31,878 nucleotides of DNA from the IMG/VR virus record IMGVR_UViG_3300007539_000104, positions 1 through 31,878 of that record; one strand, written 5' to 3'. Below the pieces are notes generated by a model, which was not told where the DNA came from, searched no databases, and saw only the letters and a list, made by a program, of their open reading frames with translations. The stretch comes from a virus. This document shows positions 14,944 to 23,954 of this stretch, in pieces; position 1 is the first letter of the stretch; each line of letters opens with the position of its first letter. The translations under genes and the position numbers were made by a program.

Positions 14944-16104
14944 ATGAATATACCTATTTGGCCGGGTTCAAGTTCATTCCAACCAGGAGAAACTCCATTT
15001 GGTTTTTACGATAATGATGCAGAGTTTAGAAAGGATGCTGACAAAGTAGCTGTTTTTTGTGCTAATAGATTAGGGTATCCCTTAGTTGACGTAGAATTAC
15101 AATCAGGGTCTTTTTATACTGCATTTGAAGAAGCTGTAACAATCTATGGTAATGAAATTTGGGCTTACATAGTTAGAGATAATATTCTTGATTTAGAGGG
15201 ATTACCTATTCTTACTGAATTAAATGAAACCATAATAAAACCAAGCTTCCAATCTATTGTAAGATTAACAGAACAATACGCAGATGAAGCTGGAGTTGGG
15301 GGTACAATCCCTTGGTACTCAGGTTCTTTTGATTTACAAAAAGATCAACAAAATTATAGTTTTGAAACTTTTATGACAGCAAGTGGATTTACTGGCTCAG
15401 AATATTCTCAAGGTATTGAAGTAAAAAGAGTATTTTATGAACCACCAATCCCAGCATCTGCTCAATATTTAGATCCTTATACTGGGTTTGGGTTTGGAGG
15501 AACAATAGCTGCAGGTTTAGTAGGTGTAGGTGGATTTGGAGGAGACTACAGTTATCTTTTAATGCCATTGAGTTATGATATGCAAATCATTCAACAAATT
15601 GAAATGAATGAAATGGTTAGACGTAGTAATTTTTCTTTTGAAATCCACGCTAATGATTTAAAAATATTCCCTAGGCCCGTTAAAACAGAAGGTAAACTTT
15701 GGTTTCAGTATATTTTTGTTAAAGACAGGCAAGAAAGTGTTGTAGAATGTGCTAAGGATAAAGTTACTAATGTTTCAAATGCTAATTTTAAAAATCCTGT
15801 TTACAGCCTAATTAATTCAATTGGCCGACAATGGATATTTGAAATGACTTTAGCCATTGCAAAAGAAATGTTAGGGTATGTTAGAGGTAAATACTCAAGT
15901 ATTCCTATCCCAAATGCTGAAGTTAATTTAAACCAAGGAGATTTACTAAGTGCTGCAACAGCAGAAAAAACAGCTTTAATAGAAAGATTAAGAGCTTATT
16001 TAGATGAAACTTCTAGAGCTGCTTTATTAAATAGAAAAGCACAAGAAGCAGAATCTAAAATGGTTGAATTACAACAAGTCCCATGGACAATTTATGTAGG
16101 ATAA
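14944..16104 (+). CDS. gp13: Neck/head-completion protein (gp13-like)
   Basis: A 386-residue protein. The early block ADKVAVFCANRLGYPLVDVE followed by an acidic helix matches the pattern of T4-like gp13 (FCLRRLGAPVI-type N-terminus). The C-terminal half, with NPVYSLINSIGRQWIFEMT, LGYVRGKYSSIPIPNAEVN, and a long helix ending VPWTIYVG, fits the gp13 helical end. gp13 and gp14 form the neck that seals the filled head and joins the tail. It is longer than T4 gp13 (309 residues); the extra part includes a Gly-rich loop (TGFGFGGTIAAGLVGVGGFG). The next two genes look like gp14 and gp15 in T4 order, which supports the call. Confidence 0.72.
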   Translation: MNIPIWPGSSSFQPGETPFGFYDNDAEFRKDADKVAVFCANRLGYPLVDVELQSGSFYTAFEEAVTIYGNEIWAYIVRDNILDLEGLPILTELNETIIKPSFQSIVRLTEQYADEAGVGGTIPWYSGSFDLQKDQQNYSFETFMTASGFTGSEYSQGIEVKRVFYEPPIPASAQYLDPYTGFGFGGTIAAGLVGVGGFGGDYSYLLMPLSYDMQIIQQIEMNEMVRRSNFSFEIHANDLKIFPRPVKTEGKLWFQYIFVKDRQESVVECAKDKVTNVSNANFKNPVYSLINSIGRQWIFEMTLAIAKEMLGYVRGKYSSIPIPNAEVNLNQGDLLSAATAEKTALIERLRAYLDETSRAALLNRKAQEAESKMVELQQVPWTIYVG

Positions 16105-16105
16105 T

Positions 16106-16636
16106 ATGGCAATGTTTACAAGACAGAGAGATGTTTCTCTGGTAAGAAAATTAAATAGAGAACTAATGGGTAATATTATTACCCAACAGTGTGCTTTATA
16201 CCAGTTTAAATTAGAAGAAACTAAAGTTAATATCTATGGTGAAGCGGCTGAAGCTAAATTTTATGATGGTCCTTTTCTATTTAATGTTTTAATAAATAGA
16301 AGTGATCAAACTTATGGTATTGAAGATGATGGAATTGGGTTTAATCAGGGAATTGATTTTTATTTTTTAAGAGATGATTTAGTAGATGCTAATGTAGTAC
16401 CAGAAGTTGGGGATATAGTACTTTATCAAGATGATTATTATGGAGTTCAAAGTACAGTATCAAATCAATATTTTGGAGGCAAAAACCCAGACTACCCCAA
16501 TAATAATTCTGATGGCACACCCAACCCACTAAACCCAGACTTAGATCAATTTGGTAATAATTTATCAATATTAGTAAACACTTACTATATACCAGCTGAT
16601 AAAGTAGCAATTTCACCTTATATTGAAAGAATGTAA
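16106..16636 (+). CDS. gp14: Neck protein (gp14-like)
   Basis: A 176-residue neck protein. Family-typical segments: LNRELMGNIITQQCALYQFK at the N-terminus, ETKVNIYGEAAEAKFYDGP, then IEDDGIGFNQGIDFYFLRDD and VVPEVGDIVLYQDDYYGV. The NIYGE and PEVGDI-x-x-x-x-x-YY blocks are shared with gp14 of T4-like cyanophages. It is shorter than T4 gp14 (256 residues). A Pro/Asn-rich insertion (GKNPDYPNNNSDGTPNPLN) lies where the family has FGGKP-type sequence. It starts 1 nt after the gp13-like gene and its stop overlaps the gp15-like start by one base. Confidence 0.85.
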   Translation: MAMFTRQRDVSLVRKLNRELMGNIITQQCALYQFKLEETKVNIYGEAAEAKFYDGPFLFNVLINRSDQTYGIEDDGIGFNQGIDFYFLRDDLVDANVVPEVGDIVLYQDDYYGVQSTVSNQYFGGKNPDYPNNNSDGTPNPLNPDLDQFGNNLSILVNTYYIPADKVAISPYIERM

Positions 16637-17559
16637 TGAGTAAAGTAAGAAAACCCATACCAAAAACACAAAGACAACTTAGTATTGAACAACAAAAAGC
16701 GTTTGATATTAGGAGAGGCAACCCTAACGCTAGCATCAATCCTAATGAATCTCAAACTGGAATTGATTTTAATAGATCAACTAAATTAAGTTACAAAGGA
16801 GATGATGTAAAACCTTTTTCTATTGGAATTCAAGATTTAGACGAAGCTGTTTTTTATTATTTTAATAATGTTATTAAACCTTTTGTTTATCAAAATGGAG
16901 AAAGAAGAAATGTCCCTATAATTTATGGAGCTCCCGAAAGATGGAAATCATTCCAAAGGGATGGATATTATAGAGACAAATCAGGTGCTATTATGATGCC
17001 AATTATAGTGCTAAAAAGAGATTCAATTACTAAAGATAGATCAGTATCTAATAAATTAGATGCTAATGGAGTAAATTTATATGGCTCTTTCCAAAAGAAA
17101 TATAGTCCAGATAATTTTTATAATAATTTTGCAGTATTAAATAATAGAAAACCTGTAAAAGAACATTATGCAGTTGCAATGCCAGATTTTGTTACTTTAG
17201 AATATAGTTGTATTATACAAACATATTACATGGAACAATTAAATAAAATAATTGAAGCATGTGAATATGCTTCTGATGCATATTGGGGTAATCCTGAAAG
17301 ATTTAAATTTAGAGCTTTTATAGATAGTTTTACTACAGCAACAGAACTAACACAAGGTAAAGATAGATTAGTTAAAGGTACATTCGGTATTAATTTACGA
17401 GGGTATATTATACCTGATACTATCCAAAAAGAAATGAATTCAATATCTAAATGGAATTCTAAATCTAAAGTTACAATTAATTTTGAAACAACAAGTAATA
17501 CTGATACATTTAAACCAGGAGTAAAAACATTTCCTGGTGGACAAACTAGACAAGAATAA
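16636..17559 (+). CDS. gp15: Tail-completion/sheath-terminator protein (gp15-like)
   Basis: A 307-residue protein following the gp13- and gp14-like genes, as in T4. The segment DEAVFYYFNNVIKPFV, then RRNVPIIYGAPERWKSF, matches the (I/V)PI-x-YAS-x-E-W pattern of gp15-like terminators. DFVTLEYSCIIQTYYMEQL with EACEYASDAYWG matches the central helix region, and GTFGINLRGYIIPDT the closing strands. gp15 caps the tube and sheath and mediates head-tail joining. The first ~60 residues (Pro/Gln/Asn-rich) and last ~40 look disordered; T4 gp15 is 272 residues. It is the last structural gene before the glycan cassette. Assignment rests on pattern and order. Confidence 0.7.
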   Translation: MSKVRKPIPKTQRQLSIEQQKAFDIRRGNPNASINPNESQTGIDFNRSTKLSYKGDDVKPFSIGIQDLDEAVFYYFNNVIKPFVYQNGERRNVPIIYGAPERWKSFQRDGYYRDKSGAIMMPIIVLKRDSITKDRSVSNKLDANGVNLYGSFQKKYSPDNFYNNFAVLNNRKPVKEHYAVAMPDFVTLEYSCIIQTYYMEQLNKIIEACEYASDAYWGNPERFKFRAFIDSFTTATELTQGKDRLVKGTFGINLRGYIIPDTIQKEMNSISKWNSKSKVTINFETTSNTDTFKPGVKTFPGGQTRQE

Positions 17560-17621
17560 TTTGGTCTATTTAAATTAGTTTTTTATATTATAGTTACTAA
17601 AATTAAAGTTATTCATACTTA

Positions 17622-20600
17622 ATGCCTATCAAACCTAAAATTTTTGCAATTGGGAGTTATGTCGGAACTACCGGTTATGCTAATCATACTAGAGAATTTT
17701 ATAGAGAACTTTCTAAGTCTTATGATTTAAAAATTAGAAATTTTACTTGCGGTAAAACATGGGAAGGACTAAATGACGAACCCCATAATAAAGAAAATTA
17801 CTTTACAGAATTAGATAAAAAACTATTAGTAGAACAATCTTTATGGGATCATGATAAAAATATTCTCCACCATCCAATTTATAGTTCATATCCTAATAAC
17901 TTTGAACATAATGTAAACATTATTTTAAATGAAACAGACCATCATTATTATTACCATAATTATGAAGGGCCTAAAATAGCATATAATGTTTGGGAATCAA
18001 CTAGACAACCAGAAGGATTTTTTGAAAGGTTAAAAGAATATGATCAAATATGGGTTCCCTCAAAATGGCAAAGAGAATGTACTATTGAACAAGGTATGGA
18101 TCCTGATAAAGTTAAAGTAGTACCTGAAGCTGTAGATGGTAATACTTTTAAACCTAACCAAGATGCAACCCTCCCAGAATATGATGATGGAAGATTTAAA
18201 TTTATTTTATTTGGTAGATTTGATTATAGAAAAGCAAGTAAAGAAATTATTGAATCTTTTTTAAAGGAATTTGATAAAGATGAACCAGTAGATTTAGTGG
18301 TATCTATTGACAATCCATTTGCTAGGGATAAATTTGAAAGTACCGAAGATAGATTAAAGTATTATAAACTAGATGATCCCAGAGTTAAAGTAAAACATTT
18401 TCCTACTAGGGAAGAATATATAAAATATTTACAAAAAGGTCATGTGTTTTTATCTTGTGCCCGAGCTGAAGGGTGGAATTTACCTTTAATTGAAGCTATG
18501 GCTTGTGGTACACCCTCAATTTATTCTAACTGTAGTGCACAATTAGAATTCGCAGAAGGAATGGGTTTACCAGTAGACATAGCATCAATGTCAGATGCTA
18601 AAATGGGGGAATATGGAAGTTGGGCACAAGACTTATTAGAAGGAGAATTTTATGAGCCTGATTTTGACCATCTAAGAAAGGTGATGAGAGATGCTTATGA
18701 AAATTATGAGTATCATAAAGAACAATCATTAAGAGAATCTAAAATAATTAGAGAAAAGTTTACTTGGGAAAACGCAGCTAAGATAGCGGGTAAGGAATTA
18801 GAAAGTTTTTTAAATAATTTACCTAAAAATAAAGTTGAAATTAGCTTTGATTTAGGTCCTAAAGTAGAAATTAAAGGCCATCATAAAAATGATTACTTTG
18901 TTGAATTTATAGATGGCTCTACAAATACAGTTATTCATAGTGATACTATTAGTAATAATATGTGGACTAAATGTAGTAAATCTTATTACATACCTTGGAT
19001 AATTAAAGTAAATGGTAACATTGTACATGAATTTAACCTCACAGATAATAAAGTTAGAATTAATTTTGAATCTAAATCTATTGGAGATACAATAGCATGG
19101 ATTCCTCAAGTTTTAGAATTTTATAAAAAACATAAATGTGAAGTTGCTGTAAGTACTTACCATAATGATTGGTTTGAAACACTACCAGAATATAAAGATT
19201 TAAAGTTTATAAAACCGGGATCAGCATATAATGCCTATGCTATATATGAAATAGGTTGGTTTAGAGATAAAAATGGGGGGTGGAAAAACTTTAGTAACCA
19301 CCCAACTCAAGTAAATACAGTTCCACTAATTCAAGCAGCAACAGATATTTTAGGTTTACCTTACAAAGAACTACATTATGGTATTGATTTTACCCCTAAA
19401 AAAAGACCTATAAAGGGTAAATATATTTGTATTGGTCCAAGATCAACAGCTGGGTTAAAAGAATGGCCCTATGAAAATTGGAAAAAATTAGCAAAAAAAT
19501 TACATAGTAAAGGATATAAAGTAGTTAATTTATCTAAAGAAGGATTTAAAGGAACAAATATAATAGATAAGAAAAATTTAAAATGGGAAGATACTCTAAA
19601 CCATTTATATCATGCAGATTTATTTATAGGATTAGGTTCAGGTTTATCTTGGGTAAATTGGGTATTAGATAAACATACTATAATGATTAATAATTTTATT
19701 CCTTATGGATATGAATTTACTCATAACTTAACTAAAATAGAAAATCATAGTGTATGTAATAATTGCTGGGTAAGTAAAGAACTAGTATTTGATGCTGGGG
19801 ATTGGGATTGGTGTGGAGAACACCAGGGAACAGATTTACAGCACATATGCCAAAAATCAATTACAGTAGATCAAGTTTATAATGAAGTTATAAATTATTT
19901 TAATCCAAAAAAAAACGATAACTTTGTATGGATAACAGGAGGTAATGAATCTTATCTTCCTATGATAGAAGTATTAGCCGAAAGTTTATTAAAATATTCT
20001 AAACATAAACTAATAGTATATGGGTTTAATTGTGATTCTAATATAGAATTACCTAATGTTATAAATAGAAGAATAGATTATAGACCAAAACCAAAAACTC
20101 AATCTACAGGTGAACCCGATTTATTTAATAAAGATTATTCCATTTACTTTGCTAAATACTTAGCTAGTATAGATTCTCTAAATGAATCCTATGATAAGTT
20201 TGCCTGGATAGATGGAGATGCTTTTGCAACTGAAAATATAGATAAATCTATAAAGCATATAAATAATTTAAAGGATTATCCTTTATTTATGACTTATTAT
20301 CATCAAGATATAAACTTTTGGAGAACTTATAATGACGTAAGGTTAGAAGGAAATTATGGTGGAGAAATAGCAGCAATAAAAAATATTAAAAGGAATCCTA
20401 ATAATAAACTAATTGCTACTGGGTTTTATTTTTATGATAAAAAAAGTAAACCATTTTTTGAAAAGTGTTTAAATTGGAATAAAGATTTAAATAAATATAG
20501 TGTAAAAATATTTGCTGATGAAAACGCATTATCTGAAGAAAGAGTAGCTAATAATATTCTTTGGGATGAAAATAAAAAATTAAATTTACCTATAACTTGG

Positions 20601-21353
20601 AATAACTATTATAGTTCAAAGGATGAAATAAAAATAAATTCTGATTTCTTAAATCAAGGATTTGATATAATGTATGATAAGACTAACTTAGAACCCTATT
20701 TTATTCACGGACCAGATCCATCTGTAGCCCCTAAAAATCCGGAAACATTAAGTAAAGCTTTTAAAGATTATAAAACTACTAAATTAATGATTGTAGCCCA
20801 CCCAGATGATGAATTAATATTTGGGGGAGCAGAACTAATAAAACACGGCCCAGAATATAAAGTAGTTTGTATTACAAATAAAAATAACAAAATTAGAAGT
20901 AAAGAATTTAAAAATGTAATGGAGGCGCTAAGTGTAGGTTCTTATGAAATGTGGGATTTTAAAGATTCACTTTATGATGAAACTAAAATTTATGATTTAG
21001 AACCTTTTAATAAATTGTTATTTAAAAATTGGGAAAAAATAGTAACACATAATCCTATAGGAGAATATGGTCACCCTAAACATAAAAGATTATTTGAAAC
21101 TATTAAAAAATTAACTAATGAGTTTTATGTTTTTGGAAAAAGTTCTACTAAATTACCAAAAAGTATTTTAGATAAAAAGTTAAAATTATTAAAATTATAT
21201 AAATCTGAACAGCCTATTATAAGTCAACTATTAACTAAAAATGGTGATTGGTTTAAAAGTAATTCTAATACTAATTATATTGAATATGAATCAATTAGTA
21301 AGTATGATAAAAATAAAGATTTAACCCCTTATATTGCATGTTATGATAAATAA
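17622..21353 (+). CDS. Four-domain glycan enzyme: GT4 / heptosyltransferase-like / GT-A / PIG-L deacetylase
   Basis: A 1243-residue single open frame with four recognisable parts. Residues ~1-400: GT-B GT4 glycosyltransferase, with FILFGRFDYRKASKEIIESF and the EX7E motif in ARAEGWNLPLIEAMACGTP (E283, E291). Residues ~405-760: GT9/heptosyltransferase-like, with NFESKSIGDTIAWIPQV, YICIGPRSTAGLKEWPYENW, ADLFIGLGSGLSWVNWVL and a C-x2-C-x15-C-x11-C finger (C712, C715, C731, C743) resembling the iron finger of autotransporter heptosyltransferases (TibC/BAHT type). Residues ~765-1035: GT-A-like, with FAWIDGDAFAT (DxD 864-866). Residues ~1050-1243: PIG-L/LmbE deacetylase, with VAHPDDELIFGGAEL (H1060, D1062, D1063) and GHPKH (H1151, H1154). 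Together they could build and de-N-acetylate a glycan on virion proteins or the host surface. The target is unknown. No late signal precedes it; the next gene overlaps its end. Confidence 0.85.
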   Translation: MPIKPKIFAIGSYVGTTGYANHTREFYRELSKSYDLKIRNFTCGKTWEGLNDEPHNKENYFTELDKKLLVEQSLWDHDKNILHHPIYSSYPNNFEHNVNIILNETDHHYYYHNYEGPKIAYNVWESTRQPEGFFERLKEYDQIWVPSKWQRECTIEQGMDPDKVKVVPEAVDGNTFKPNQDATLPEYDDGRFKFILFGRFDYRKASKEIIESFLKEFDKDEPVDLVVSIDNPFARDKFESTEDRLKYYKLDDPRVKVKHFPTREEYIKYLQKGHVFLSCARAEGWNLPLIEAMACGTPSIYSNCSAQLEFAEGMGLPVDIASMSDAKMGEYGSWAQDLLEGEFYEPDFDHLRKVMRDAYENYEYHKEQSLRESKIIREKFTWENAAKIAGKELESFLNNLPKNKVEISFDLGPKVEIKGHHKNDYFVEFIDGSTNTVIHSDTISNNMWTKCSKSYYIPWIIKVNGNIVHEFNLTDNKVRINFESKSIGDTIAWIPQVLEFYKKHKCEVAVSTYHNDWFETLPEYKDLKFIKPGSAYNAYAIYEIGWFRDKNGGWKNFSNHPTQVNTVPLIQAATDILGLPYKELHYGIDFTPKKRPIKGKYICIGPRSTAGLKEWPYENWKKLAKKLHSKGYKVVNLSKEGFKGTNIIDKKNLKWEDTLNHLYHADLFIGLGSGLSWVNWVLDKHTIMINNFIPYGYEFTHNLTKIENHSVCNNCWVSKELVFDAGDWDWCGEHQGTDLQHICQKSITVDQVYNEVINYFNPKKNDNFVWITGGNESYLPMIEVLAESLLKYSKHKLIVYGFNCDSNIELPNVINRRIDYRPKPKTQSTGEPDLFNKDYSIYFAKYLASIDSLNESYDKFAWIDGDAFATENIDKSIKHINNLKDYPLFMTYYHQDINFWRTYNDVRLEGNYGGEIAAIKNIKRNPNNKLIATGFYFYDKKSKPFFEKCLNWNKDLNKYSVKIFADENALSEERVANNILWDENKKLNLPITWNNYYSSKDEIKINSDFLNQGFDIMYDKTNLEPYFIHGPDPSVAPKNPETLSKAFKDYKTTKLMIVAHPDDELIFGGAELIKHGPEYKVVCITNKNNKIRSKEFKNVMEALSVGSYEMWDFKDSLYDETKIYDLEPFNKLLFKNWEKIVTHNPIGEYGHPKHKRLFETIKKLTNEFYVFGKSSTKLPKSILDKKLKLLKLYKSEQPIISQLLTKNGDWFKSNSNTNYIEYESISKYDKNKDLTPYIACYDK

Positions 21354-22281
21354 TCTTATTACAATTTTCCTTCACTGTAATACTCCCGAAAAGATAAAAG
21401 TATTAGAAGATAATATAGATAGTTTAAAATCTAATGGGTTAGATATTTTATTACATTCTCATATACCTGTTCCAGAACAAATCCAATCTAAAGTAGATTA
21501 TTTTATATATGATAAAAGTAATCCTATTTTACATTGGCCAAGAAGAGGTATGGTATTTTGGAAAAATGTACCTTATGAAGATAAAAAACTTCACCTAATG
21601 AATATTTTACCTGATTATGGGTGGACTGTTTTTAACCAATTATCAGCTGCAGGTTATTTAGGTTTATCTTTAAATTACAGTCATTACAGTTTTATTAATT
21701 ATGATATAATCTTAACTCAAGAGATTATTGAATCATTATTAAACCCAAAAGAATTTTTATGTACAAAAGTACTAGACCCTACAGATGAAAAAGGATATAG
21801 ATTTCCTAGTTTTATGTTAAACATTTTAAATAAAGAAAACTTAAGTAAATTTCTTCCTTTAATGTCTAAAAAACAATATATGGATGGTCCAGATTATCCC
21901 AAACCATCAAAATTTAGAGATGCAGAACATTATTTAGAATATTTACTATCAGTATTTAATTATGAGACTTTTCCTGATTTAATTGGGGATCAGATCAGTT
22001 ATGGAGAACCAAATCCATTTAAATTAAATAAAGAAGAAGATTTTGATTTATTTTACCAAACAGTTTTAGACTCAGCTACTCCACCAATGGTATTATTGTA
22101 TAATATGAAATCTGATCTTAAAATCAGCATTAATGGAGAAGAATTCTTAGCTAAAGCACCTTTATTTTTACATAAAATCTCAACTATAGAACAATTTGGA
22201 TATTGGTTAAATGATTCGTATATTGATCTTACTAGTATATTTAAATCAAAAAGACAAACATCTATAGATATCCATGATTAA
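21343..22281 (+). CDS. Putative glycosyltransferase-like protein
   Basis: A 312-residue protein. I chose the ATG at 21343, which overlaps the preceding gene by 11 nt; a TTG at 21334 is possible but less likely. The N-terminus ITIFLHCNTPEKIKVLEDNI followed by LDILLHSHIPVPEQIQSKVD and YFIYDKSNPIL has the alternating strand-helix pattern of a GT-A nucleotide-sugar-binding half. The FINYDIILTQEIIESLL segment holds the acidic residue where a metal-binding DxD-like position would be, but no clear DxD is present. The C-terminal half is less recognisable. Context (glycan enzymes on both sides, overlapping starts) supports a sugar-transfer role. It may be inactive or use an unusual motif. Confidence 0.6.
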   Translation: MINNLITIFLHCNTPEKIKVLEDNIDSLKSNGLDILLHSHIPVPEQIQSKVDYFIYDKSNPILHWPRRGMVFWKNVPYEDKKLHLMNILPDYGWTVFNQLSAAGYLGLSLNYSHYSFINYDIILTQEIIESLLNPKEFLCTKVLDPTDEKGYRFPSFMLNILNKENLSKFLPLMSKKQYMDGPDYPKPSKFRDAEHYLEYLLSVFNYETFPDLIGDQISYGEPNPFKLNKEEDFDLFYQTVLDSATPPMVLLYNMKSDLKISINGEEFLAKAPLFLHKISTIEQFGYWLNDSYIDLTSIFKSKRQTSIDIHD

Positions 22282-23206
22282 AGGTAAAAAAATATTCATT
22301 ACTGGAGGGGCTGGGTTTTTAGGTAAAAATTTAGTTAGACGTTATTATAATGATAATGAAATAACTATTTACTCTAGGGATGAAGCTAAACATTACTATT
22401 TAAAAAAATACTTTCCAAATATAAAATGTATAATTGGAGATATTAGAAATTTTGATTTATTAAAAAGAGCATCCGCTGGTCATGATATTGGTATATTTGC
22501 AGCCTCACTAAAACAAATTAGTGCTGTAGATGAAAATGTAGAAGAAAGTGTTAAAGTATTAATTGATGGGGCTCTTAATTCAAGAAGAGCAGCAGAAGAA
22601 AATAATTTTGAAGCAGCTTGCTTTATATCATCTGACAAATCTAGGGCTGCTACTACCTTATATGGAGCAATGAAATTTATAGCTGGCGAATCATTTATTG
22701 TAAACTCAGATAAATCTAATGTAAAATTATCTTCTGCCATATATGGAAATGTTTTGAATTCTACGGGTAGTATAATTCCTTTAATTTGGGATTCTATTAA
22801 TAAGGGATATGAATTAACTTTATATTCAGAAGAAATGACTCGATTTATGATTGATATAGAAGATGCTATGGACTTAATTGAGTTAGGATTAAAAGTAGAC
22901 GGGTATAATGTAATACCTAATTTGCGTTCTTTTTTAGTTAAAGATTTATTTGAAATATATGCAGATAAATTTGGATTAAAATATAAAAAAGGTACACCTA
23001 GGGTATCAGAAAAAATACATGAAATAATGGTTAGTAAAGAAGAAGCACCTAGGACATTTTATGATGAAGTAGATGATACTTATTATATGCATTATAAAGA
23101 CATATTTAACAATAGTTTTAATGACGAATTTAGTAGTTATGAAACAATAGTATCAAAACAAGAACTAACTAAAATTTTAAATCATTATAATTTTTTTAAA
23201 CCATGA
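22274..23206 (+). CDS. CapE/PseB-like UDP-GlcNAc 4,6-dehydratase (extended SDR)
   Basis: A 310-residue extended short-chain dehydrogenase/reductase. The N-terminal Rossmann motif is FITGGAGFLGKNLV (GxxGxxG), followed by the acidic loop GDIRNFDLL. The active-site region SSDKSRAATTLYGAMK has S120-D121-K122 and YxxxK (Y130, K134), the arrangement of UDP-GlcNAc 4,6-dehydratases (FlaA1/PseB/CapE), in which the usual ST/SDKA-x-x-P-x-x-x-YGATK is found. This enzyme would make a 4-keto-6-deoxy UDP-sugar. It overlaps the upstream gene by 8 nt and the downstream reductase by 4 nt, so the two probably act in sequence as CapE and CapF do in UDP-FucNAc synthesis. Exact stereochemistry cannot be read from sequence. 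Confidence 0.85.
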   Translation: MIKGKKIFITGGAGFLGKNLVRRYYNDNEITIYSRDEAKHYYLKKYFPNIKCIIGDIRNFDLLKRASAGHDIGIFAASLKQISAVDENVEESVKVLIDGALNSRRAAEENNFEAACFISSDKSRAATTLYGAMKFIAGESFIVNSDKSNVKLSSAIYGNVLNSTGSIIPLIWDSINKGYELTLYSEEMTRFMIDIEDAMDLIELGLKVDGYNVIPNLRSFLVKDLFEIYADKFGLKYKKGTPRVSEKIHEIMVSKEEAPRTFYDEVDDTYYMHYKDIFNNSFNDEFSSYETIVSKQELTKILNHYNFFKP

Positions 23207-23934
23207 AAGTATTAATATTAGGACATAAAGGAATGTTAGGACATATGGTCCACAAATTCTTTCAAGATAAAGGTATAGAATGTGTAACTACTGACTGTAG
23301 ATGGCCCTCAACTTGTTTTAAACAAGTGGTACAAAATTTTGATGGGGCTTATATTGTTAATTGTATAGGAGCTATACATCAGAGAACAACAGATTTTCAG
23401 GTAAATTGGGAATTGCCTGAGTGGCTAGAAAATAATTCTTCAAAGTATATAGAAAATTTTACAGCTAAAATAATCCACCCAGGAACTGATTGTGAAATGG
23501 ATGATGATGATTATGGTAATTCTAAAAGAATAGCAGCAGAATGGATTAAAAAAGAAGCTAGAAATACTAAAATTATTAAAACATCTATATTTGGTCCTGA
23601 ACTAAATACAAAAGCTAGTTTAATGGAATGGTTTTTATCTCAAGAAAAAGATATAAATGGTTATTCTGAATACTATTGGAATGGTAATTCTACTCTAACA
23701 TGGGCACAATATTGTTTGTATTTAATGTATCATTGGGAAGAATTGCCCATTGAAAATATATTAGAAGGGGAATGTGTATCTAAATATGAATTACTTCTAT
23801 TATTAAAAGAGATATATAATAAAGATATTAATATAAATCCTATTGATTCTCCTTCATATAATAAGTGTTTGAAAGGAACAGTAAAAACTTTACCCCTAAG
23901 GGAACAAATAATGGCATTAAAAGAATTTTATTAA
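23203..23934 (+). CDS. RmlD-like NAD(P)-dependent sugar reductase (SDR)
   Basis: A 243-residue SDR with N-terminal VLILGHKGMLGHMVHKFF (GxxGxxG) and a central IVNCIGAIHQ strand, as in dTDP-4-dehydrorhamnose reductases (RmlD). The YGNSKRIAAEW segment supplies YxxxK. The C-terminal part (SIFGPELNTKASLMEWFLSQ, then GNSTLTWAQYC) fits substrate-binding sequence of this family, as does the PLREQI ending. It would reduce the 4-keto sugar produced by the upstream dehydratase. It overlaps that gene by 4 nt and is the last gene of the cassette; a late signal begins at its stop codon. It is shorter than RmlD proper (about 300), and the substrate is not certain. Confidence 0.8.
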   Translation: MKVLILGHKGMLGHMVHKFFQDKGIECVTTDCRWPSTCFKQVVQNFDGAYIVNCIGAIHQRTTDFQVNWELPEWLENNSSKYIENFTAKIIHPGTDCEMDDDDYGNSKRIAAEWIKKEARNTKIIKTSIFGPELNTKASLMEWFLSQEKDINGYSEYYWNGNSTLTWAQYCLYLMYHWEELPIENILEGECVSKYELLLLLKEIYNKDININPIDSPSYNKCLKGTVKTLPLREQIMALKEFY

Positions 23935-23943
23935 TATTTATAA
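23934..23943 (+). promoter_or_regulatory. Late-gene signal ATATTTATAA
   Basis: Exact copy starting at the last base of the reductase stop codon, 11 nt before the ATG at 23955. It separates the glycan cassette from the tail operon. Confidence 0.6.
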
Positions 23944-23954
23944 ACAAAATAAAA

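Noticed and set aside
21334-21342. TTG start for the glycosyltransferase-like gene at 21343
   Set aside because: An ATG three codons later gives a normal start; the extra residues add nothing conserved.
23865-23954. Upstream in-frame start for the small coiled-coil gene at 23955
   Set aside because: The extension lies inside the reductase gene and would place the late signal within the coding region.
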